From NCBI RefSeq assembly GCF_003054445.1, contig NC_042507.1, positions 2,542,001 through 2,606,000 on the forward strand: DNA of 64,000 nucleotides, read 5' to 3'. This DNA is from Pichia kudriavzevii. Lineage: Eukaryota > Ascomycota > Pichiomycetes > Pichiales > Pichiaceae. Shown piece after piece: positions 27,296-38,947 of this stretch. Both the position numbers and the translations under genes were made by a program. Each line of letters opens with the position of its first letter. Positions within the stretch are counted from its first letter, which is position 1. Under the pieces are notes generated by a model, which was not told where the DNA came from, did not search any database, and saw nothing but the letters and a program-made list of their open reading frames with translations.

Positions 27296-29608
27296 TTATT
27301 TTTGAACACCACCGTATTTGTTCCTCCACTCGTCGATCTTCTTTTCATCAATCCTGGCAAATAAGTATTGTGGTTTACTGATACAGTGACCTTCCTGGAT
27401 GAACATCTCAAACTTATCTGGAATAGCCAATTGTGGCACATTCAGGATTTGGCAAATATTGTCTCTGACCTCAGGCATGTAAGGGCCAATAACTGAACTG
27501 ACTAGATAGACCAGGTTGATACCGATTGCTACGACAGCATCCGCTTTTTCAGGCTCATTCTCATAAGTGGAATTGTCCAGCTTATTCTCTTGTAGGAATA
27601 AGTTACCTCTGGAAGACAATTGCATTGCCGTTTCTAAACCTTTTCTCAGTCTGCAGTTTTCCATATCATCAATATAAGTGGATAGGATTTTATTAATATC
27701 AGATTCTGCGGTTTCAGTAAAGTTTGGACAGTTCTTTAAGTCAAATTCTGGAATAACACCGTTGTATTTTGCATTCACAAACTTAGTTATTCTATTCACA
27801 AAGTTTCCTAAGTTTGCCAATAGTTCGGAATTATTCTTTGTAACGAATTCTGTCCAGGAAAATTGAGAGTCCTGGGATTCTGGCCTAATTGATGCTAGAT
27901 AATATCTCCAAACAGATGGTGAAATACCAGTATCCTTAGCATTATTACCAAAAACACCGATGCCTCTGGATTTGGAAAATTTACCACCTTCGTATTGAAG
28001 ATATTCGGTAGTATTCAAATGATATAACTTATTCCATGGGTCACGCGTACCAATTTCAGTTGCTGGGAAAACAACAGTATGGAAAGGAACATTATCTTTA
28101 CCCATAAATTGATATAATTTGGTGTCGGTTTTATCATTTTCTTGCTTCTGCCACCATAGTTTCCAATCATCGGTATAATTAGCAGTGATCGATACGTATC
28201 CAATAGTTGCATCGAACCAAACATATAAAACCTTATCCTTAAAGTCTTCTAATGGAACAGGTGTACCCCAAACAAGATCACGTGTGATACATCTTGGTTT
28301 CAAACCTTCCCTTAACCACGAATTAGTGATTGTCTTGGAATTCTTAGACCATTTACCTTCAGTTGAAGATTTCTCAACCCATTCCTTTAATTCCGGCTCC
28401 AGCTTGTCCAAAGATAGGAAAATGTGTTTGGAGTCCTTTGGAATTGGTGTTGCATTGTCTAACTTACAGCGAGGATTGATTAACTCAAAAGGATCTAACA
28501 ACACACCACACTTATCACATTGGTCACCTCTTGCGTCCTCATAATGACATTTTGGACATTCACCTTCAACATATCTATCTGCAAGATAACCCTTGTGTTC
28601 AGGGCAATAGAGCTGCCTCATGACCTGTTCTTCCAAATAACCGTTTTTGTGGAGTTTCATAAAAATATCCTGTGCAATTTCGGTTTGCTTTTCTGTTGTC
28701 GTACGGCCAAAGTAGTCAAAGCCAATATCAAACCAATCATACACTTCCTTATGAATTTTGTGATACTTGGTACATAATTCCCTTGGAGAAACTTTCTCTT
28801 CTAAAGCCTTTGTTTCAGTAGCAGTACCATATTCGTCAGTACCGCAAATAAACAAAGTGTTGTAATTTCTATCTTTACAATACCTAGCAAAGATATCTGC
28901 TGACAAAACAGAACCAACAATATTACCTAAATGAGGAACATTATTGACATAAGGCAACGCAGATGTGATCAGAATATTACGTTCTCCTTCAATTGGTTTT
29001 AACTTACCCTCAGGTTTTCTGATAAGGTGGTCCGCCAGATAATTGGTAGTTCCAGTGTTTTTTGGTACACTTCTCTCGATCTTGGTATTTGCAATGGCAA
29101 AGTCAACGGCTTCTTTAGTCTCGGTATAGAAACTGACTAGAAATGGGAATTTCGAAATCAATTCTGTGTTCCTGAAAATAAGGGCATAGATGGAAGCAAA
29201 AACTAACAACTGTTCAATGGACTTGGTATCAACTGTAGAGAAAGAGGAAATAAGCTTCTCTATTTCAGACTCGTCAATCTTACCTGTTTTGGTCAGTTCA
29301 TAGAGGGGGCCTTCAACGTGTGAATAAACGAGCTCATCTTCATATTTAGAGCTAGATAAGGCCTTCAAAAATTTAGCAGTAGTATTGGCATGAAATAAAT
29401 GAAACTTTGGGTTCTTTGTGTCAATAAAGACGGTGTGTTTTTCATTTGATTGAGTTAACGATTCATTAATTAGTTCGTTATCTTGGGTGACTTTCTTTAA
29501 AGATGCAAAGAGAGAAGGGTTGAAAACAAGAGAAGCAACAGAAACCTTGATGTTTTCAGCCAGCGCTGTTGGGGTCTTGTCCTTGGACAAATAGAGCTTA
29601 TAAGACAT
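27296..29608 (-). CDS. MES1: Methionyl-tRNA synthetase, cytosolic
   Basis: A 770-aa class I synthetase that charges tRNA-Met. The frame is open 52 codons further upstream, but that part is a Phe-rich low-complexity stretch made from the A-rich promoter. I choose the ATG at 29608 (MSYKLYLSKD), which starts the GST-like N-terminal domain (about 1-190) that in S. cerevisiae binds the cofactor Arc1. The catalytic domain has HLGN (HIGH variant) near 224, a CPKC/CDKC zinc knuckle region near 350-365 and KFSKSRG (KMSKS loop) near 544. The anticodon-binding helical domain follows. S. cerevisiae Mes1 is 751 aa. There is no mitochondrial-type targeting peptide from the chosen start. Confidence 0.95.
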   Translation of the reverse strand: MSYKLYLSKDKTPTALAENIKVSVASLVFNPSLFASLKKVTQDNELINESLTQSNEKHTVFIDTKNPKFHLFHANTTAKFLKALSSSKYEDELVYSHVEGPLYELTKTGKIDESEIEKLISSFSTVDTKSIEQLLVFASIYALIFRNTELISKFPFLVSFYTETKEAVDFAIANTKIERSVPKNTGTTNYLADHLIRKPEGKLKPIEGERNILITSALPYVNNVPHLGNIVGSVLSADIFARYCKDRNYNTLFICGTDEYGTATETKALEEKVSPRELCTKYHKIHKEVYDWFDIGFDYFGRTTTEKQTEIAQDIFMKLHKNGYLEEQVMRQLYCPEHKGYLADRYVEGECPKCHYEDARGDQCDKCGVLLDPFELINPRCKLDNATPIPKDSKHIFLSLDKLEPELKEWVEKSSTEGKWSKNSKTITNSWLREGLKPRCITRDLVWGTPVPLEDFKDKVLYVWFDATIGYVSITANYTDDWKLWWQKQENDKTDTKLYQFMGKDNVPFHTVVFPATEIGTRDPWNKLYHLNTTEYLQYEGGKFSKSRGIGVFGNNAKDTGISPSVWRYYLASIRPESQDSQFSWTEFVTKNNSELLANLGNFVNRITKFVNAKYNGVIPEFDLKNCPNFTETAESDINKILSTYIDDMENCRLRKGLETAMQLSSRGNLFLQENKLDNSTYENEPEKADAVVAIGINLVYLVSSVIGPYMPEVRDNICQILNVPQLAIPDKFEMFIQEGHCISKPQYLFARIDEKKIDEWRNKYGGVQK

Positions 29609-29808
29609 GATCTGAACCTTGTTTCCTTTAGAAGTGTAACTAGCCGAAGAAACTAGCGTGACTAATCTAAGATGGCCAAAGAGTAGCATCAACTTGATTT
29701 GGCAAACCCAGTAGGGGAAAAATGAAAAAAGGGAAAAAAAAAAAAAAAAATTTAAGAAAACCATGACTCCCGTGCACCGTAATTATGCGAGGAGGCTCAG
29801 CGCCAAAT

Positions 29809-30126
29809 CTACGTGTTTTTCTTTGTAGGAGCCATTATATTAGAGATGGAGGTCAGTCCAGGGTTGAGTCTTTGCACTTCCTGTTTCCACCTCTGATACA
29901 CGGGAAGAGAATCATTAGCAGGTTCTCTAAGGGGCAAATCAACAAAGGCACTTAAGCGGGGGATCAGCTGCGTTTCGAGATGTTTCATTTGGGCGGCCAC
30001 TTCATGCTTTGAAGGAAGTGCTGGGAGATCGTAAGGGAGTGACACTGGTTTTGGAGGGCAAGCTAGGATGCTCTCTGGATTGATACGGACTTGGTCAGTT
30101 TTGTGAGTCTGGTCTCCAGTATCCAT
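29809..30126 (-). CDS. Unrecognised 105-aa protein
   Basis: The open frame runs 147 codons from an ATG at 30252. I prefer the internal ATG at 30126 because the upstream part is unusual (Phe/Tyr/Leu-rich with no conserved look), giving 105 aa. The rest looks like a real small protein: a Pro-rich stretch with LPYDLPALP (about 33-41), then an amphipathic helix (SKHEVAAQMKHLETQLIPRL), a short loop and a second helix (PVYQRWKQEVQRLN). Such two-helix proteins are often small subunits of a complex. I do not recognise the family. It lies between MES1 and SHR3, all on the minus strand. Confidence 0.55.
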   Translation of the reverse strand: MDTGDQTHKTDQVRINPESILACPPKPVSLPYDLPALPSKHEVAAQMKHLETQLIPRLSAFVDLPLREPANDSLPVYQRWKQEVQRLNPGLTSISNIMAPTKKNT

Positions 30127-30358
30127 TGAGTGGGTCTTGTCTTGAAGACAAGACAAGTCGAAAGAAAGAGCTGTTAGCAAGGTGTTAAAAATAAAAGTAT
30201 ACAGTTTTTGAGCAGCGTATAAGCGACAGCGATAAAATTGATAGTGGTACATTTAAAATTGAATAAACGCATATATATATATTTAATATATCTATCTATT
30301 TATTTGCATATACACAGGAGGGGCCAGAATACCTTGTCTGGGAATCTCTTCTTCTTGC

Positions 30359-31042
30359 CTACTTCCTCTTTGTAGAATTGTCATTGTTTGCATTGGAGAC
30401 ACGAGCGCCAGAAGCCTTAGCATTAGACTCCTTAGATGCTTGAGCTTCCTTGAATTCTTGTTGGGCCAACTTGGTCTTCAACTCCTTCAACAAAAAGTCG
30501 GCCTTGACCTTGTCGTCCTCGTACTGGGCATAGAAGATTCCAGATTGGATGATGACAATGCCCAGCAAAAGGAAAACTATAATGACTTCACTTGCTGCAA
30601 TGACAGTCAACCCAGTGAATTCGTCCACTTCCCCCCATTGGCCAGCCTGTGCCGAATACGCACCAAATCTGACATTGGAAATATAACAACAAACTGCAAT
30701 GATGAAAACAACAAAGGATCCATACTCATAATACTTGGCGTCCTCGTTAGGACTAATGATCTTAGAGGCGAGACCTAAAAACCCGACACCGGTAATCACA
30801 TACATGGTGTATGGAATGTACTTTGGGATTTCCAACCAGTGGATGTAATGTGACAATGCTCTCCTTGCGGCATCTTCCCGTTGTTCAATACTCTCATGGA
30901 CAGTCCATAAAAGTCCGTCTGTATATGGCCAGTTGGCAAATAGAACCCCTAAAAGAAACGAACAACTGATAATGGCAATAAGAGTGCCTCCAGTGACGAT
31001 TCGGCTGTACGCAGAAAGAGGTTGAGGTGTAGCTGTTGTCAT
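30359..31042 (-). CDS. SHR3: ER packaging chaperone for amino-acid permeases
   Basis: A 227-aa membrane protein. Four hydrophobic segments are visible at about 17-36, 76-95, 107-123 and 145-170, followed by a charged Lys/Glu/Ala-rich cytosolic tail (about 172-227). The strongest match to Shr3 (210 aa in S. cerevisiae) is around WGEVDEFTGLTVIAASEVIIVF and the YAQYEDDKVKADFLL segment just after the last helix. Shr3 folds amino-acid permeases in the ER and presents them to COPII, so it is needed for amino-acid uptake. It is divergent from TAF5 over 470 bp with a C19 tract. Confidence 0.92.
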   Translation of the reverse strand: MTTATPQPLSAYSRIVTGGTLIAIISCSFLLGVLFANWPYTDGLLWTVHESIEQREDAARRALSHYIHWLEIPKYIPYTMYVITGVGFLGLASKIISPNEDAKYYEYGSFVVFIIAVCCYISNVRFGAYSAQAGQWGEVDEFTGLTVIAASEVIIVFLLLGIVIIQSGIFYAQYEDDKVKADFLLKELKTKLAQQEFKEAQASKESNAKASGARVSNANNDNSTKRK

Positions 31043-31512
31043 TGCTTGCTCTCTGAGTTCGTTTGTATTGACCTTGTCTCTTGAACGTACAATGACAAGT
31101 TCCTCTATTTGAAAACACCTTATTTCACGACACCAGATAACACCAGTTTGTCAATCAACGAAAATCCATTTCTCCCCCCCCCCCCCCCCCCCTATGCCGC
31201 ACAAAATTAAATTAAAGATAATAGCATCAAAGGCGAAATCTGTGCTCTCAGAGAAAGGGCGATATGCCCAATGGGGCAGTCTCGCATTGCCATTGATTTT
31301 CTCAGATTTTTATTTTTCCTCTTTGAATTTTCTTTCCCCCTCAGTGACACGTGCTCCAGAAATGACAGAACCAGGTTTTTTTTTCTGATTACGTAAACTT
31401 TTAAAATAAATGAATTTTATACTTGATTGTGTTTAAGTTAGATATGTTGTAGACCAGAGCAACAGTGACTCTAAGAAACACGGAGCTTGCAAGACATAGT
31501 ACAGCACCAGAC
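31043..31512. promoter_or_regulatory. Divergent SHR3-TAF5 promoter with a C19 tract
   Basis: The 470-bp region holds a run of 19 C at 31174-31192, about 130 bp before SHR3, and T-rich stretches nearer TAF5. A CACGTG-like GACACGTGC lies near 31345. The frame into TAF5 stays open back to 31465 but without an ATG. Confidence 0.5.
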
Positions 31513-31583
31513 ATGGCCACTCCTGTAGACCAATCAAAGGGCACTCCCGAGGCTGCCACTTCTAGAACAGACACCCCATCCTC

Positions 31584-31616
<33 letters not shown>

Positions 31617-31642
31617 GCAACAACAACAACAGCAACAACAGC

Positions 31643-31721
<79 letters not shown>

Positions 31722-34254
31722 GCATCGCCAAGGAAATCCAGCACAACAGTCCACGCATGGAGGACCAGAAATGCCCCTGAACCTAAACAGGCTAGTTCTT
31801 GAGTACCTTACTAGAAAGGGATACCATCAGACGGAATCCACCCTAAGAATTGAATCGACAAAAATTCCTGGCTCGCAATCGTTTAATCTAACAAATGCAA
31901 ATGCAAACTACACACAACCGTCAACTGCTACCTCAGATCGCTCAAACCTTCAATTCCAACAGCAACAGTTTTTGGTCAAACAGAACGCCTCCAAGCAGAG
32001 ACAGTTCGATGAAGATCCTAAGATGTTCTCAAGAGCATACATACTCTACCGTTCCTGGTGTGAGAACTCCTTGGAGATGTATAAATACGAACTCGAAAAG
32101 CTTTTGTTTCCATTTTATGTGTACTCATTTATTACATTAATTGAACGAAATGAAACTGATGAAGGTCATCAGTTTCTTTTGAAATTCAAATCAGACCATT
32201 TGTTGTCTCATGATCAAGAGATTAAAAACTTACTTTCAATCACTTTACCAGATCATCTACATGAGAATAACTATGCCAACCTATTCATCAATAACAAATA
32301 TAAAGTTAATTTATCCAACACATCACTTAATCTAATACTTGGATTCTTAAATGAAAATCAAGCAATTGGCGGCGGCATATTAGTCAGATTCCTGAATAAT
32401 AATTTTGAGGTCCATACACATTCAGAGGTCACGACATCTTCCAGTGACAATAATCTAAATAATCTAGAAGGAATCCCTCAAATCTATGAGTTGATTAATT
32501 TGGGCTCCGACCATGACAATGAAAAGTTCAAGAAGTCTAAGGCTACTCTGATATCAGACTCGGAAAAACCTCTAAAATTGGGGCCTTATCCACCAGATGA
32601 AGAATTCACCAAAGAGCTGGAAGCTGAGTTAAAACATAGAGACGAAAAGGCGAAAACTAACGATGATCAAGAACAAAATAATGATGAAACTAATAAAAAG
32701 CCTACATTAATAGAAGAATATAACGAGAATTTTAAAGTTGATCCTAAAAACGAAGATTCGCCAGCCAAAGGAACCTTGCCCTTACCTCAAAAAAGTGTTT
32801 ATGATTTAAAGCGTGCTATCCAAGAAATTCAAGATTCTCGTTCAAGAATTAAACTAACTTCTTCATCGTATTCCCATCTGAATAATACCGGCGATGGTTC
32901 AAGGAATGTCTATATTTCACAGCCGTCGTTACCTTCTGTTTGTATGTATACTTTTCACAATACAAACAACGACTTAACATCATTGGAATATCACCCAGAC
33001 TCAACGATGATAGCCGGAGGATTCCAAGATTCCTTCATTAAACTATGGAGTATTGATGGTTCCCCTTTACGCTCTGTTCTTAAGAACGATCTTTACAATC
33101 GAGACATTGATTTGAACGATGACAATGATAATGGTGGTGCAAATAGCGGAATACCAAACATTCTAAGTAGAAAATTGGTGGGACACTCAGGGCCTGTGTA
33201 TGGCTTATCATTCTCTCCTGATGGGAAATATCTTTTATCCTCATCGGCTGATTCCACGGTTCGGTTGTGGTCGTTGGATACATATACAGCACTAGTTTCA
33301 TATAAAGGACATGGTGGTGCAGGAGGTGCAGGAGGTGCAGTATCCCCTGTTTGGGACGTTGAATTCTCGCCATTAGGACATTATTTTGCAACAGCTTCTC
33401 ATGATCAGACTGCTAGACTCTGGTCTTGTGACCACATTTATCCATTGCGTATTTTTGCAGGTCACTTAAATGATGTCGATGTTGTGAAATTCCATCCTAA
33501 TGGTACTTATTTGTTCACAGGGTCAAGTGATAAAACAGTTAGAATGTGGGACGTTGCTCGGGCCGAAAGTGTTAGATTATTTGTCGGCCACACTTCACCG
33601 ATTAGTGATATTGCATGTTCCCCTGATGGGCGTTGGTTAGCTACCGCTTCTGTCAATGAAGAGAACTATTTGAATACTTCATTCGGTATAAATGATTGGA
33701 CAAATAGTATAGGTGGAGGATTCCAGCCAATAGGTAGTGTGCCTAACGCGGCTAAAGAGAATACAAACGGGGGTGATGGCATTGGTAACAGCGGCAACAA
33801 TAATAACAAGAAAAGTAAAGACGATGAAAATACTGGCGCAAAGGACGACAAAGACCTAAAGAAAATAACAAGTACTAATTTCACAGGTAGTGTCATACAT
33901 ATTTGGGATATTGCATCGGGTAGAAAGTTGAAAACCATGAGAGGACATGGATCAGGTGGTGTTCATTCTCTTTCATGGAGTAGAGGTGGTGAAGTGTTGG
34001 TCAGTGGTGGAGCAGATGGGTCTGTACGAGTCTGGGATGCTAAAAAAGGTACTGTTGATATGATTCCTGGTGCCCAGCCAGAAAGGTTCAATGTTGGTAA
34101 TGGAAGGAGAGGTAAAGATGATGAGAAGAGTGTGGTGCAAAATTATGGATCAAGCGATCATATGGGTGTTTATTTTACCAAAAAAACGCCTGTTTACAAA
34201 GTTGCATTTACCAGAAGAAACTTATGTCTTGCAGCCGGTCCGTATATGCCCTAA
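31513..34254 (+). CDS. TAF5: TFIID/SAGA subunit Taf5 with a long polyglutamine tract
   Basis: A 913-aa WD40 subunit shared by TFIID and SAGA, which recruit RNA polymerase II. The first ATG is at 31513; codons upstream are in frame but have no ATG. Order: Thr/Ser-rich start, polyGln at residues 25-70, LisH motif near 90-115 (LNRLVLEYLTRKGYHQTESTLR), the TAF5 N-terminal domain about 165-300 (FSRAYILYRSWCENSLEMYKYELEKLLFPFY), and WD40 repeats from about 490 to the end, with GH...WD units intact. A Gly/Asn/Lys-rich insertion (about 735-785) splits the WD repeats. S. cerevisiae Taf5 is 798 aa; the extra length is mainly Gln tract and this insertion. Confidence 0.95.
31585..31722 (+). repeat. CAA/CAG repeat coding polyglutamine in TAF5
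   Basis: Forty-six codons in a row encode 45 Gln and one His (at position 4). Most are CAA, with scattered CAG near the 5' part and one at the 3' end. The long uninterrupted CAA run suggests recent repeat growth by slippage, so length is likely to vary between strains. Confidence 0.95.
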
Positions 34255-34305
34255 ATGTGTAATATATACTAAAAAAAAAAGGGAGCCATTTTTATAGTTT
34301 CTTAC

Positions 34306-35682
34306 CTATAAAGATTTTACTATAGGTTTTGCCGGGTCCCATGGGCCTTGAAGTTCATTCTTATACTTCTGCATTCGCAGAAAATACAAAGGGCCGATGA
34401 AAATGATAGTCAAATGTAACAGAATCCAAGAAATCGCCCAACCCAACCCGAATAAATGAGCCACCAAGAAATCAACCGTCAAGATTATAGAAATCAGTTG
34501 AAACCTGTGGAATCCATTAAATCCATAGCGCCTCGTAAAATTGTTGAAGGTCGGTAGTAAGCCACATGTTTGGATACAGAATAAAATAAAAGAGAAGGCG
34601 GATGCATTTGAAGGTAATCTTGAAGCAAGCACAATTGCATTTGAGATAGCTATATTTTTAGATAAATTTGATTGATGGTTTTGTTGATTTAGGTGAAACT
34701 CATGACTTCGGTTCTTACTGTTGTTGAGTTCATTATCTGATAAATTCAGTTTGGAGTGACATCTTGAAGTCGGAGAAGGTGATGGAGATCTCGACGAAAA
34801 TGGGGTATTTAAGTTTGAGGTGGAGTTCCAAGGTGTATTCAAATTTGAATTTGAGTTCCATGGTGTGTGCAGATGTAGTAATTTTTTCCAGTGTAATAGC
34901 TTATCCCTTGGAGATAGCCTATAGAATTCAATTTCATAATCGTTAAACATGACATTCAGTATACACAACCAAGCAGATAATGCCCAAATAGAATCTGAAG
35001 AAGTTGAATTAGTTAGGGACTTCAGGACTGGTGATAGAGTTAGGAGGTAAAGCAAAATCAAGACGGAAGACTTACAAGTCTCAAAAAAGTCTGGTGGTGA
35101 TGGCTCAGTTAAATAATCTTCCAAAGTATCGTCATGATCAGTTCCATCTTTCATTAGGTTGGTTGAAGCGGAAGGTACCATGTATAGCTGGTTGATTTTA
35201 AACTGTTGTAGTTCAATCAATTCTTTATTTCTTATTATCTTCAATGTTACAACATAAAAAATGAATCCAATGAGTGTACAAATCGTACTTATCACTGTTG
35301 GTTTAATCGGGTTCCAATTTAACTGATAGATCCCATAAAATACAACAACAACAAACATAATGGACGACAGATGCAATACAATGATGGAAAAATCATTGAC
35401 TAGCTTTACATACGAGTACTTTACAACCGTTGAATTTCGTTTCAGTTGTGATAAGAAGCTCGAATCTGTGTAGTTATCGTCATAAGGTTGTTTGAGCCAT
35501 AACAATTTCTTCCACCCAGTGCTTTGACTATTTGTAGATCCTGTACGTTTTTGTTTCCTTCTTCTGGGAACTGTAATTGTTACCCCGATATCTATACTAT
35601 TGTAATCATGATGTATGTGTTCCTTGCCTTTCATGGGTTGAGTGGTGAAAGAAAGAAATTCGGAAGAGGCATCAGTAAACAC
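34306..35682 (-). CDS. GPI2: GPI-GlcNAc transferase subunit Gpi2 (PIG-C)
   Basis: A 458-aa multi-pass ER protein of the PIG-C family, part of the complex that adds GlcNAc to phosphatidylinositol in the first step of GPI anchor synthesis. The conserved start of the family, WKKLLWLKQPYDDNYTD, is at about 57-73, so there is an N-terminal extension of about 55 residues. LTLSPVLKSLTNSTSSDSIWALS (near 215-238) is the signature block. About seven hydrophobic helices follow in pairs. S. cerevisiae Gpi2 is 280 aa. The extra length includes a Ser/Asn/Pro-rich loop at about 270-325 with imperfect repeats of LNTPWNSxSN. A second ATG lies 16 codons in. Confidence 0.9.
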   Translation of the reverse strand: MFTDASSEFLSFTTQPMKGKEHIHHDYNSIDIGVTITVPRRRKQKRTGSTNSQSTGWKKLLWLKQPYDDNYTDSSFLSQLKRNSTVVKYSYVKLVNDFSIIVLHLSSIMFVVVVFYGIYQLNWNPIKPTVISTICTLIGFIFYVVTLKIIRNKELIELQQFKINQLYMVPSASTNLMKDGTDHDDTLEDYLTEPSPPDFFETCKSSVLILLYLLTLSPVLKSLTNSTSSDSIWALSAWLCILNVMFNDYEIEFYRLSPRDKLLHWKKLLHLHTPWNSNSNLNTPWNSTSNLNTPFSSRSPSPSPTSRCHSKLNLSDNELNNSKNRSHEFHLNQQNHQSNLSKNIAISNAIVLASRLPSNASAFSFILFCIQTCGLLPTFNNFTRRYGFNGFHRFQLISIILTVDFLVAHLFGLGWAISWILLHLTIIFIGPLYFLRMQKYKNELQGPWDPAKPIVKSL

Positions 35683-35879
35683 AGTGTAAAAATATAGAGT
35701 ATATTATCCATTAGCAAAAATTTCAAAAATTCACCAAATCGCACTATATGAACTATAGAATTTACATGCATCCATTTATACTTGCTGCGATAATGCTAAA
35801 AGCTTCATATATAGGTCATAAAGAGTGATTAAAATACAAACATAAACACATTATAAATAAAGTTTGGAACTTTCGTTAA

Positions 35880-37646
<1,767 letters not shown>

Positions 37647-37813
37647 TTATACACAATGTAAGCACTATAGTAGAAAGGCAAAAAAAAAGGACATCGGGCC
37701 TCATCCTTCCATTAATATGGTTATTATTATTAAGATTATTATAATTTTATAGTTTTATTATACCTTATACCAAGTACTATATATTAGGTACTGCACAGAC
37801 AATGATGTAGCGT

Positions 37814-38809
37814 CTATCTTCTCTTCATCTTGAGAGAGTCTCTTTTGCGGGCAGCCGTTGCATTGTAGAGATCGTCCGACTCGAATGAAGGTGCGGTTCC
37901 CGGAACAGCCGGAACGGTGGGGGCCAGTGGGGAAGGAACGTTCTGTTCGTACGGACTGTGGACATCCAGTGGGGAGAATAGGCCTTGGAACTGTGGATGT
38001 TTCAACGATAGCGAGAGAGAGTTGAGAGTCTGGAGATTGTTTGAACTACTGCCCATGTTTGTAATTCCGTTGTTCGTTGAAGATATAGATGGCGAGCGAA
38101 GGGCCCTTGGATTCGCCAGAGAGAGTTGTGGGCGTGGTGGCGGTGGCGGTTGGATTGGTTGTATTAGCTGTGTCTGTGATGGAAATTGTAGTGGCGGCAG
38201 TTGATGGTGATCGACGGTGTCTGAGATGGACATTGTGGATGCTACCGACGCTGTCCTGGAAAGAGACACAGGTTGACAAAAGGCGCCATGAGAACCCATC
38301 GAGAGGTGTATAAGTCTACGTCTAATGACGGCTAGTAATGTCTGTGTAGGCCCGTTAAGTAAATCGTTGTTGATGTCTGGTCTTGTGTCAATGGCAAGTG
38401 GTGTTTCCGTGTTGAGGATATACGTGTCTGCAAACAGACGAGACAGCTGTGAAAGCACACCCGAAGGTGGGTATCTGGTGTCAAAGGGGGTTGTTGTGGG
38501 ATGGTGTGCATAGTTGATGTAGAAGTTGTAGAGAGCATCATCAAAGTCTGGGGAAAACAGATAGCTTTCCATTGGTGGTGGTACGGATTCGGAGAAGATG
38601 GACGAAGTTGACGACATGATCGACGCAGAAGACCCGTTGCGGGCTCTCTGAAGGCGAGGCCTGTGGGTGGTGGTAGGTGTGAGAGGGGAACCGTCGTCCA
38701 TTCGGTTGTGTAGGGCTATTTGTTGTTCAGATATACCGGGATCGAATGCAGGGCAATGCAGACTGAGGTAATTAGACATATCTCTTGGCTCGCAATTGTA
38801 ATAATTCAA
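37814..38809 (-). CDS. Unrecognised Ser/Pro-rich protein
   Basis: A 331-aa protein I cannot name. Residues 1-75 and 175-331 are Ser/Thr/Pro/Asn/Leu-rich and look disordered, with a polyPro run (PPPPPRP near 222). A central segment (about 80-170) looks folded: FDDALYNFYINYAHHPTTTPFDTRYPPSGVLSQLSRLF, then a basic helix TLLAVIRRRLIHLS. The C-terminus is basic (ARKRDSLKMKRR), which could be a nuclear signal. A second ATG ten codons in (38779) is possible. GC content is higher than in its neighbours, partly because of Pro codons. It may be a regulator, but nothing seen fixes that. Divergent from SCS2 over 138 bp. Confidence 0.6.
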   Translation of the reverse strand: MNYYNCEPRDMSNYLSLHCPAFDPGISEQQIALHNRMDDGSPLTPTTTHRPRLQRARNGSSASIMSSTSSIFSESVPPPMESYLFSPDFDDALYNFYINYAHHPTTTPFDTRYPPSGVLSQLSRLFADTYILNTETPLAIDTRPDINNDLLNGPTQTLLAVIRRRLIHLSMGSHGAFCQPVSLSRTASVASTMSISDTVDHHQLPPLQFPSQTQLIQPIQPPPPPRPQLSLANPRALRSPSISSTNNGITNMGSSSNNLQTLNSLSLSLKHPQFQGLFSPLDVHSPYEQNVPSPLAPTVPAVPGTAPSFESDDLYNATAARKRDSLKMKRR

Positions 38810-38947
38810 TCAAGTGTTGATTTTCTTCATTGAAGCGAATCTCATTTTCATGTTGAGCTACAGTTGGTTTTTGCTTTTGTCGTTGTACATTGTATTTGTC
38901 TTACACTTCCTGGTATCCTCCCCTAAGCAATTCTCTGAAAGATAACC

